From positions 2,717,001-2,781,000 of the forward strand of contig BSDZ01000078.1 in assembly GCA_030268105.1 (NCBI GenBank): a stretch of DNA of 64,000 bases, read 5' to 3'. The DNA is from Volvox africanus. Lineage: Eukaryota; Chlorophyta; Chlorophyceae; Chlamydomonadales; Volvocaceae. The stretch's first letter is position 1. Each line of letters starts with the position of its first letter. Positions 22,147 through 33,732 of the stretch are shown here, one piece after another. Made by a program: the position numbers and the translations under genes. Under the pieces are notes generated by a model that searched no databases, was not told the DNA's origin, and saw only the letters and a list, made by a program, of their open reading frames with translations.

Positions 22147-23122
22147 CATATGCAACCTGAATACCTGAATTTACGTGACATAATCCATAATATGCAACGA
22201 CAAATCTGTCAATCTCCGATAGCGGCGCTGCGCATGTACGTTGCATCTGTGGGGATACTCCTTCCCAGGGGTAACGCTGGATAACTCATGAACAGCAGCA
22301 GCGTGCGCTCCCGTTGAAGCCTATTTGCTGAGGCTTACTTGACCTTACTTGACAGCATAAGACAAGGAGCTTTGGATTAGAGAAGCCGTGATCTGACGAA
22401 CTCAGAAACGTTTCCTAGACGCAATAAAGATGGCTAGACACGGAAACGAAATGCTGGACGAGAAACCCACCTACGAGAGCACATTTGACAAAATGTTTAG
22501 GATTGTTTGGACAGAACTGAACTTTTTAGTTATGATAAATTGCCTTTATCGCAAATACATGCGCGCGCCCGGTAAGTGGGGAAGCCATCGTGAAGGAGAG
22601 ATTGGCGAGGACGTCCAATGCAGCTTCGAAATAAATCTCTCATTTTTATCAATACAAAATGAAAATCTCTTAGCCCTTCAGACCTGCGGTGGAAGCATTA
22701 ATGTCCTGCGAAATCCCCCAGCCCCTGACGAAGTACGGGTACCAGCACAGCTATTGGTAAATAATAAATGTGTGGTTTTAATTCATAACTAAAATTAGTT
22801 ACCTTATACCCCTTATAACTCCGCTGCCTTCGCTCCGATTACCTTCTGCAGGTAGACTGGCTTTACGACAACGCGTACCATGCCGACTTACGATAACCTA
22901 CGATTCAAAACGCCCAAACAAGTTTGTGTTAATATGAAATTGCAATCTATCTATCTCCACATTCAGGCAAAAGAGATATAAGGAAAGGCATGCAACGGAA
23001 CTTCACCGTGCTGAAAATGCAAGCGGCTGCATTGAATGTAGTATTTAAAACAATAGTACCTAAATGTATATTGTATGGCTAAATTTTGGGTAGCTAAGTG
23101 GAGATAAGGTTATCCGTCGGCA

Positions 23123-26100
23123 ATGGAGAGCGCATCGGAGATGGTTGAACAGAGCGTACTGGCTGTGCCGAATATCTTATCAATCAAGTAGGTATTATTT
23201 TATCTTATTGTGTAAATTGGACGAATGTGGCGTTGATAGTGTGAAATGGGAAGGTGCGGTGTATCTTAGGTAGGATTGGGGCTACCATCCCAACTTGGCT
23301 GTGCCCACCTTGTCCCAAGCTTCAATAACACCTTTGAGTCCCTGGGGTAACACTCTTTAATATTGACGCAAGTTACTACCTCATTTGTCTGCGACTTACA
23401 AGGAGCTGCGACGTGGCTATTGGACATTTTATTTGCAGGCCAGCACAGCGGACGGCAGAGGATGTTGAACGACTGGTTTCATTTCTTTCCGAACAAGTGA
23501 GCATGAGCGGCGACATGCATCTTACGACTGCACCCCGTCCAAGTTATGCCTCAGGAAACCAGCCAGGACCGGTCCTGCCCCGATGCCTCCATTGCTGATT
23601 ACAGCTTTCGTTCTTCTCTCACGTCGTCGTATTCCATGTATCCGATGTGCAAGGTCGCATGTCTCCTGAATCACGTTTCACCACCCGGGGGTTCGGAGCA
23701 CTGCCACCCATTGCTCCCCGGTTAACACCCTCCGAAGGGCGATCGTCCGTGCCCGTCAGCTTCACATTTGGCCGGTGGTCATTACTCCGCGCCGGCAGTC
23801 CAATCGCGTCTCGCAGCCGGCCCCCTCACGAGGGGGGCAACGCAGACCTCCGGTGAAAGCTGAGATGGTGATGACACGGCCCACACTGTCCAGCACTCCG
23901 TGCTGCCCTGTGCTATCACATGCCACCCCGTGCTACCCCCTGTTCGTCATTTATTCATAATACGTTCATCCTCATCCTCATTCACATGCGGTCACACATC
24001 GGCGCCACTGCGCCGTTGTCGAATGGCTGCCTGCCCTAAGCAACCTGCTTCGCCCCGCCCCGCCCCACTCGGCGGAGGCTGCATCGCTGGTTTACTTTAT
24101 GCCCCATAATGGCACCGCATCAATCCGTACCACTGCACGTTGCCGCTGTACTTTGCTAATGTTAATGCTCATGCGGCGGTGGCGGCACCTGGCCCTTCCT
24201 TCCCTGCCCGACGCGGACACCGCAGCCTTTCTTTGAAGGAGTTTCCTCAGCGAGCCTGGAGCTCCTGAGCGCGTGCCTGGGTGAGTTGGTGGCTGGTTTG
24301 GTAGTTGGTGGTTGAGGGATGCCGCTCTGCTGCAGTGTACCCTGTGGCTCTAAGTGTGTTCGTGTCTATTGCCGCCATCATTACCGCCAGTATGTGTAAC
24401 GTTACGGACAACTTCTGTATTTCTGTCTGTCTGTTTGTCTGTCTGTAATAATTACGTATACGTATACTTGACGCATTGTCGTGCAAGTAATCAAGTAAAT
24501 ACCACGAAACCTAGGGGGTTCGCATAGGGTGTCGTACAAGGCTTACGAAACAAGGCCCTTCCGACCGCAGGTATCCATCAAGCATCTACCGGCGAGGTGA
24601 TCTTGCACGTCGGGGAGCTGACTGACCGGCTGTAAGTATGGACTAGGTCAAGGGAGGGTGGGGGCCAGGTGGAGTGGGAGATCGGGTGTGTATGTGTGTG
24701 TTGGACAAGATAACGCCATTGGGTTGTGGTGCAAGGGGTTATTACCAACGGCTGTGGGACGCTTTTCTCCACCGCGACATTCAGAAGGGGGTGCGGTCCC
24801 GGGAAAAACAGACAGCGAGGCGGGATGTGGAGGGGCGTCCTGGGAAACAGAGGATGCCTCCGTTTCCCCGCTCTTCGATCATCCACTCGTCGGAGATCGG
24901 CCTGGTAGAAAAAAGTGGGTTGTGGAGGTCTCGGGTCGAAACCCGCGGCGATGGGCAAACAGGGACCCGGCGGACATCAGGGGCCAGCCTGGCAGGCACG
25001 ACCATGTGACGCCTGCAGTAGCGGAGACAGATGCTGCCCTATCTTAAATGCAGCTGCACACGATGTTATCGATATCATAGGGTGAGAGATGTTGTTGCAT
25101 GTTGTGGTGTTGCCGTCTTCTTCTTCCATTAAGTGAGTAACTTGGGACGGTCTGGCGGATGTGGGGCAGGAGTCAGGCGGTACTGGCAGTATCTGAACGT
25201 CGCCCCTCACCCCTCTCACCCCTCACACCCTTCACGCCTCTCACGCCCCCCCCCCTCGCATCCCCATCTCTCGCAGCTACGTGCTGCTTAACGGCAGCTG
25301 TAAGATTGTACGGCACTCTCGACGAGAGGGTTTTACGCCAGATCAGCCGCAGGAGCTGGCCCCGGGCCAGGTAAGGTCCGGGTTTAGGGAAGGGTCTGGT
25401 GAGATTTGGGTCTTTGGGCGCTGAGCATGACTGTGAGGTTGGAAGGACCGGTTGAAGGGCTGTGGGGCCAATGTAGGGAAGGCTGCACCGGTGTGAGATG
25501 AAGTCGGGCTCGCTGGTCCGTAGGTGTGACTGTTGACTGTTTGCATACGGCATCAAGTATGTCTGCATGGATTGCACACCCACACACACAATGGAAGCGA
25601 CCTCACCATTGAGCAGCTCGGGTGGGAAAGGGGGTTAGGAGAGGGAGGAGATGGAGGAAAGGAGAGGGAGGAGAGGGAGGAAGGAGAGGGAGGAAAGAAG
25701 GAGAGGGAGGAAGGAGAGGGAAGAAGGAGAGGGAGGAAGGAGAGGGAGGAAGGAGAGGGAGGAAGGAGAGGGAGGAAAGAGAGGGAGGAAGGAGAGGGAG
25801 GAAGGAGAGGGAGGAAAGAGAGGGAGGAAGGAGAGGGAGGAAGGAGAGGGAGGAAAGAGAGGGAGGAAAGAGAGGGAGGAAGGAGAGGGAGGAAAGAGAG
25901 GGAGGAAAGAGAGGGAGGAAGGAGAGGGAGGAAGGAGAGGGAGGAAAGAGAGGGAGGAAAGAGAGGGAGGAAAGACAGGGAGGAAAGAGAGGGAGGAAGG
26001 AGAGGGAGGAAGGAGAGGGAGGAAGGAGAGGGAGGAAAGAGAGGGAGGAAAGAGAGGGAGGAAAGAGAGGGAGGAAAGAGAGGGAGGAAGGAGAGGGAGG

Positions 26101-29100
26101 AAGGAGAGGGAGGAAAGAGAGGGAGGAAGGAGAGGGAGGAAAGAGAGGGAGGAAAGAGAGGGAGGAAAGAGAGGGAGGAAGGAGAGGGAGGAAGGAGAGG
26201 GAGGAAAGAGAGGGAGGAAAGAGAGGGAGGAAAGAGAGGGAGGAAAGAGAGGGAGGAAGGAGAGGGAGGAAGGAGAGGGGGGAAGGAGAGGGAGGAAAGA
26301 CAGGGAGGAAAGAGAGGGAGGAAAGAGAGGGAGGAAAGAGAGGGAGGAAGGAGAGGGAGGAAGGAGAGGGGGGAAGGAGAGGGAGGGAGGGGATGTGGGC
26401 CCCGTCTCCGGGTTGAGACAGCCGGGACTGCGCTTCATCCAATCGGACACACCTGTAGAAAGACTTTGCTTTCAGCCGTGGAAGAGATCGAACGGGGATC
26501 CAAAGAGACAACTTCATCAGGTACGTCAAGTCACATCAACCTCTGCCGCTGCGGCATTCCGGTGTCCGCAACAGGCCCTCTGCGAGGCGGCGCTGGTGGT
26601 ATCGGGTCGACGTTCGGATGTGGGGGTGACGGTGACGGCTTCAGAACCGTCGGGGCTGGAGGCGGCAGCGGACGGGGGCATTGGCAGCGCGGGCACTGAC
26701 GGCGGTACTAGTGGCGAGGCGGCTGGCAGCAGAGGAGGAGACGGATGCTGCAGCGGCGGTGGAGCCACCCTGATGGTGCTAACTCGAACGGCTTGGAACA
26801 ACATGTGCGCTCGAGCACCCACTAAGGTGAGAGGGCCCTCTCAGAAAGGATGGACCCAATCCGAATGATGTTCCAGGGTACGGATGTCCAACAGGGATCT
26901 TGAAGGGCGAAAGCTCACCTGGCTAGCGCTCGTGCTCGTGCGGGAGAACCGGAATGCATGTGTGGAATGGGACGCTTCTTGCATTTGAAACGGAATTCGC
27001 TGAGGTCGGAAGTATTCATTCTCCAATGGTTATGGACACACGCCAGTCCGCCAGTCTGCCTGCTGGACTCAGATTCCAATCCGCAAGGACCTGACCTCGC
27101 TCGCCGATCCCCGTCTGTTTACTTGCAGCCCGAGTATGGGGAGGCACGCTTAGCGCTATTGTGTTGTTGCGCCCGGTCCCTGGCCGCCTCCGATCCCACC
27201 GCGCGGACGCTGGAGCAGGCGGAGGACCTGGCTGCGCTGCTCAGGCTCCTGCCAGTGAGAGGGGGGAGGAGGAGGAGGAGGAGGAGGGGGGGAGGGAAAG
27301 GGGAAGGGGAGGAGGGGGAGGGAGAGGGGGAGGGGGAGGGGAAGGGGGGAGAGGGGGGGAGGAGGAGCGGGAAGAGGAGCGGGGTGAGGAGGGGGAGGGG
27401 CGCTACATCGCGTGCGCCTTAGCTGCATTGCCTCCGAGTTGACCGGTGGTGTCATCTGGTGGCCACATCTCCACTTCAGAACTGAATCCTCAATAGTGAA
27501 AGCCAGTAGCGATCTCCATGCTTACTGATGAGGACGACGATCCCCTCGCTGAAGCCACCTGACGTCGCTTTGATGTATCGGTGCTTTCAGTAAAGGTGAA
27601 GATGAAGCCTTCAACCCCCAACGTTGGGGAAAGCCAGTGGGGTTATCCATTCCTTATGCATGAGAATAAAACCTGTTTGTTGATTTGATCAGGAGCTCAC
27701 CCCCTCCCACATCCCTCCCACATCCCTACCCCATCCCTACCCCACTGCACACCCGCAGGGCCTGTCGCATACTCCAGCTCCCGTGCTTCGCGCCATGTCT
27801 GAGTCTGCTTACCTGCGGCAGCTGCCCCCCGGCACCATTTTGTTCGAGGAGTGCACTCGCGCGGAGTCGCAGTTCCTGGTGCTGGCGGGCGCGGTGGAGG
27901 TAGGGAGAGGAGGAGGTCTGTGTGTATGTGTGTGTCGGGTGGGTGCTGAGTGGAGGTTGCTTGGGGTAAGAGCGGCTGTTCAGGTTGGGCGACTGCTCTG
28001 ACCACGAATCCCTCCACATCCCCCGCCTACACTTGTAACCCATATTCTGGTTGTCCGGTTCCTTTTATTTAGTCCTGACCGCTTTCCCCACACCTCCCAT
28101 GTGCTCCGTGTGTGTTTCGTTCGCTGATGGCCTTCTGTCGGACACATCCCGCACCCGCAGACGCACACGCGACCCAAGCGCCAGGGCGCCGCTAATCGGG
28201 CCGCCCTGCGGTCAGCGCTGCGGAGCGCGGTGGCGGCAGCACGGGGCAAGAGCGCGCGGGGCGGTCCGAAGTCCGCAGGAGGGCCGGCACCTAAGACTCT
28301 GCGCCAGAAGATTGAGGATGAGCGGCGGGGTAGGTCGGAGGTGCGAACTGTGCGGATAAGCCCGGCTGCTAGACAGCCGAGTTGGCTCACAGGCGCTAGG
28401 TTGAGTGGCGTGGAGGAGGACGGGTGACGTAATAAGCGGCCCTGTGGGTTGGGCTGGGCGGCTGTGCCAGGGTTCGTTGCTCAGCATGAACCCCCTTCCC
28501 AAACCCATTTCCCCGCCCCTTCCACAGCTCGCGAGCAGATCAAGCAGTCCCTTGCCCTCCAACGAGAGGGCCTGCGCACGCCGAAGGCGAACAGCAACCG
28601 CCCCACGAGGGCCAGAGCCGTTGAGGAGGAGTTTAAGAAATGGATGCTGGAGTTCCTCAGCCGGGTGCGCCGCGAGCTGTGGGCGGGGGCCTTCTCGGCG
28701 GGGAAGCTCTTAGTGCGGGAAGGAAGAGAAAGGGGGCGGGGGGAAATCGCATCTAAGTATTCGTCCATCGTCTCATCCCAGGATTAGACCACTACCTTCC
28801 CCCTTCGATCCCCTTCCTTCCCCCCTTTCCTCTCCCCAACTGCAGCACCCCTTCCCTCCCCATTTTCCTCCCTCCCTGCCCTCCTGTCCCCTCCTCCTCC
28901 CTCCCCTCCTGGGCCCCCCTCCTGGGCCCCCCTCCTGGGCCCCTTTTTCTCCCTCCCCTTCTGCCCCCCCTCCTCCCTGCCATTTTCGCTCCCCCCCTCC
29001 CTCACAGCTATTGCGTTAAACCAACCCTTATTTCACCCTCCCTCCCTCTCCCCCTCCTTCCGGGCCATATGTGATATCTCCAACGCGTCACTTATGGCCC

Positions 29101-32100
29101 TTAGAAACGTTCTGGGGACAACGCGGCGAACACAGCCGCCGCGACTGCCAGCGTGGAGGGAAGGTCTGGCAGGTCAGCTCTGAATCGGACCGTTTCAATA
29201 AAAGCCGCCAACGCATGGCGGCGCGCCGTCAACAAAGCATTGCAAACTGGCGGGACGGCAACAGGTCCCCGTGTCGGTGGCGGCGCCGGGGCTCGAACTA
29301 CGACGGAACGTAAGGATAGCACACTATTGGAGTACGAGCGTATGAAGATGGAGGAAGCTGGTGGCCTGAAAGGTGCGAGGTGGGAATTGGGGTGTGGGCG
29401 AAAAGCAGAGGTATTGTTCGTGGATGGTGGGTATTCGATGAGTGTGCGTGGCTAGGCAGGCTGGGAGAGAGCTGGGAGAGAGCTGGGAGAGAGCTGGGAG
29501 ACAGCTCCTCAGCAACCCCAAAGGGAACCTGGCGAATCTGGGAGGAGATGGAAAGCAAGGCCCAATGTTGAGGTCAGGTGGGGCCAGGGCCGCTGTGTCG
29601 TATCGTTTGTCGTATTCGCCAAACTAACACCAAACGCCCGATCGGAAGATGTCCATCATACAACTGTCCATGTCGGATATTGCCCGTAGATACACCAGCA
29701 AGGATACTTCACGCTGCCAGCACGTGGGTGCGGTGGTCCAGGTTTCTAGGGGTTTTTAAGGGTAGTGACTTTAAATCCATCATATATTAGCCTTTTAGGG
29801 GGCTCCGAAACCGGAAATGTGAAATCTTGCGAAACATATGATTGTTTATGATGGAAGGGCTTTTACGGCATACCTGAGGCTTTTCTGCGCCTGGGAAACT
29901 TCTCTCGGGGCTTTGTGGTCCTTAACCAAAACACACCAAAAGGGTATCGTTCAAATTCAAAATCATCAGTACACACCCCTGTACATCACACATGACGGAT
30001 GGGGATGCGGATGATATGGGGACCCATAAGGCTTAGCTGCATAAGCAAATGAACTGACGGTTGGTATAAAGTTAAATACACACATTTATGAGGTGATGGA
30101 GAAAACCCGCGAAGAAATTGAAAGTCCACAAGAAACAGCGGTGTCCAATGAGCCATGATCGATCTGCTACCTCCTGCCATGCTGGGCACAAGTTGCTGAG
30201 CACAAGTATGCACTTCATCACGACATAGTGGGCCTATCTGAAGGCTCCGTGCACACTGCCGCAAAATGGTGTCCTGTGTGACACGCACCCACCATCCCGC
30301 AACCAGATGTGGGAAATCTGCTTGGCGGCGCGGCCGCGCGCAAGGCCTATATGAGGGGCATCGCAACCAAGGACGGTGGCATGTACGAGGAGGATGAGCC
30401 TGAAAGCAACGGGTGAGTGCTCCTCATGCCCCCTTTCCGCACATCCCCCTCGTCCTCATGTTGTCAACGCGGATTATATGCACGGCCCGACAAGTCACAC
30501 ATATGTGTAGTACAAGTACGGCATTTTCCTAATCCGGACTCATGAGCAGGTTTGTATTTCTGTCATATCCGCCTGAGAAAAGGACCGATTGGAAGATGGC
30601 CATACACGATCCATCCCGGACACTACAGCAAGATACAGCACAAGCTGCACATATGGAGCACGGTTATCGTAGGCACCCTTTGATGTATTGATGCGTGCCC
30701 GCTCCGATACCACACAATTGTAACTCTCTCTTAGTGGCCGAATCTTACCCATCAAAAATGCTGGGGCGGAGTCCCACGTCCTGTGTCATGTCATATCACG
30801 TAATATGTCCTCAGCGTATATAGTGGTGGTGGTATGCTCTCTGCAGTGCTGCCGCCGACGCGGAGGCATCACGATCCACTAAAGCTGGCGGAGTGCACTG
30901 GGGACCCCAAGAGGAGGACGAAGCGGAGGGGGGTGAGGTTCAGGACGTGGATGAAGAGGAGGCCGACCCATGGGTCAGGCTAACCTTCCTGGACCGCCGG
31001 TACCAAGTTGTGCGGAAGGCGATCAGGTGAATGGAAGCATCTCTTTGTCTGTCTTTGTCTGTCTTTGTCTGTCTTTGTCTGTCTGTCAGTCAGAAGCTCG
31101 TGACCACAGTGATGGTGATCGTGATGGTGCGAATCCTACGTTGTTATTGAACCGCACTGCGCTGCTGCTGCTGCAATGCGATGCCAAGAGACCGTTAAAC
31201 CTGACGTGGGCGTTGTCTGACCTGGAACCTTCGTGACGGGCAGGTACATCGACGCGGTGGAGAAGGTCATGGGAGTCGCCAAACAGGAGAGGTGGGGTTC
31301 TGCGTGGGCTTGCCACCGCATGGCGCTGTGATCTACGTCCGGCGTTGTCCCGTGTGCCCTGCGTTCTCCTGCATCTCCGTTTTTCTGCCATCTTTCCTTT
31401 TCGCCATCATCACCCATCATCACCCATCATCACCCATCACCACCCATCACCACATACCTCCATTCCTATTTTCGTTCGCTCTTGCACACGTATCCCCGTA
31501 CCTACGAGCCCGGGAGAGACGGCGGGAGCTCTCTTTCCTCATGTGTCTCCTCCGAGGAGTTTTTTTAACAACTTTCTGTTGTGATTGGGGAGCCTTAACG
31601 ACCTCATCCGACCTAATTGCCAACCCCTTTCGGTGGAATCCTAAATGCCGTACCAATATTGCCAAAACATTTATCGAGCAGTAACGACAGTAGCAAGGCA
31701 CTGCAAGGCGACGGAGGCGGCGGCGGCGGCCAAACAGCAGCCTCCGGTGGTGGCGGTGGCGGCGATCCAGACGGGGACCCTGATGAGTCCCGCGCCGCAG
31801 ATGAAAGCCAGCTGTTGCTGCTAAGTGACGGCGACGATGCCACCGCCGCCGGAAGCGACAGCGGCGGCACAGGAGGCGCCGGCAGCAGTGCTGCTGCCGC
31901 CAGTGCTGCAGCCAGTCTCGCCGCTGATGAGCCCGGCCCGGATGTCACTGTGGACGATGCGTGTGATGAGCATTTAGAACAGCTGTACGGTCCCTGTGGC
32001 GGGCAGGTGGAGGTTGGGCAGGTGGCAGGCGAACTGCCGGCGATGGACAGATCCAAAAAGAACGGCCAGACACGGACGAGACGCACTCATTCGGCCATCG

Positions 32101-33696
32101 CGAGTAAGCCGAATAAAAGGTTTCGGAGTCTCACATACTGACCTGACCTGGATTTTGGCATTGTAGAGGAAACAGCTGGGGCCGGTTGGACAGGGGAATT
32201 CGCGAATACACGGAGGGCGGGATCTCCGGATGGCTTTACCACGGCCGTGCTGATTATCCGGCAAATCGCCCCGCGATGAGAAGTAGCGGGAAGGTTGTCA
32301 TTACCCCATCCTGACTTGGAGGCAGCGCCGCTGGTGGTGTCCAGGAAGTACGGACCCTTTCGCCATGCGGGTTCGTATGACCGGACTGGCTGTTCTCGCC
32401 TCTACCCTCCCTAGCCGGTCTTCCTTTTTCCCTCCAGTTTTTACCCCCCCCCCCCTTACAAACTCCTGCGCACCTCCACCTCCTTCCTTACACCCGCACC
32501 TATCCCCCCACGCATACACATACACAAACACGCACACACGTGTCCCCCTTCTCGCCCCCTCAGGTCCTTCCGGCGCCTCCGTGTTGGTTGTGGTCCTTGA
32601 GGCTCTGCGGCGCGGCCACGAGGCCGCCCGGGACGGCCTGGTTTCGGAGCGACTGGCGGTGCTGACGGCCCTGGACCCGCTGCGAGGACTGAGTGACGAG
32701 CACCAGGCGCAGCTGGCGCTGGGATGCACGGTGAGGAGGAGCGGGAGGCAGAGGAGGGGTATGGAGATGAGGGACTATGAATGGGAGAGGGGTCTCGGGG
32801 CCTCCGGAACGCATCCCAGAGTTTGTGTCCCGATAACTTTAGACTGTTTACTGCAGTGAATATCCTTTTTATTATCTGCATCTAGCTTGCCGTACTCACA
32901 GTGTGTCATACCTCAAGGGGTTTCAAAAGATCGAGATCCTTTCCATCGAGTTGCTGGTGACGACTACGGCTCCAAATGCAGGTGGTCAGTCTTGACACAA
33001 ACCAGGTTATTGTACGACAAGGCCAACTCGTGGACGCACTCTTCGTCGTACTGGTGAGTGGATTGGGGATCCTTTCTCGCGCCACTGGCACGGGTGGTAA
33101 CCTTGCTGTGCCAGATTCCCGCCATTTTGTTGCTGCTGTTTGCCTTAAGGTTTTCCCAAAACTATGGTTTTCTGAAATCCTAAAAGCATAAGGCCCTAGG
33201 GGTGGGGCGGGTCCTTCCTCCCCCATGTACGGGTGAGTAAAGACGGGTAAAGCCACCACGAACGGGTTTGGCGGATGATGTGGTTGAGGAACGATAGCCT
33301 GGTCATCTATCAGCCTGCAACGGAGCTGTACTTCGCCTCAAATTTGAAGTCGTATCACTTGTCATTGCAGGAGGGAGAGGTACGGCTCCTTGATGACCCA
33401 GATACAACACCCACGGCGGCGCCGCCACCGCAGCAACCCCAGCAGCCTTCCACCGGCGGAGTCGGCAACGGGGGCACAACTGTGAGTGGCGCCTCCGGCG
33501 CCGCCACCAACAACGGCGGCAGCACCGCTGCCGCCATCCCGTCGGACTCATCGTTCCGTACTGTGACGGCAGCGGCTGGCGGCGGGAAACTGATGTCATT
33601 GAAAATCCGTCGCGCTGCAGCGGCGCTGGCGGCGCTGACGCTGCTTGGACCTGGTGGCTCTTTCGGTGAAAGCGTGTTGGGTTATCCAGAAGACGT

Positions 33697-33732
<36 letters not shown>

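Larger units (their letters stand above)
19742..23122. other. intergenic region and 3' UTR between CNBD genes A and B
   Basis: About 3.4 kb. It contains TCTG/TGTC microsatellites, a CTG run near 20280-20300, GGTGAT repeats near 20990-21065 and several GATA/TCTA runs. TGTAA signals at 21438-21442 and 21583-21587 could end gene A transcripts, giving an unusually long 3' UTR. A perfect 11-bp hairpin sits at 22117-22146. The open frame at 22430-22792 (120 codons, low GC, no recognised domain) could be a small orphan gene but lacks support. The rest shows no gene. Confidence 0.5.

Noticed and set aside
23611..23659. Candidate exon 3 of gene B starting after GATTACAG
   Set aside because: It has an FF motif in frame but does not match gene A. 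The 55-nt exon at 24226-24280 has the same length, phase and PFF..V pattern as A exon 3.
25533..26868. Very long open frames (260-405 codons) on both strands rich in Glu/Arg/Gly or Leu/Pro/Ser
   Set aside because: They are by-products of the purine-only 13-nt minisatellite, which cannot form stop codons. The region lies between two well-supported exons of gene B.
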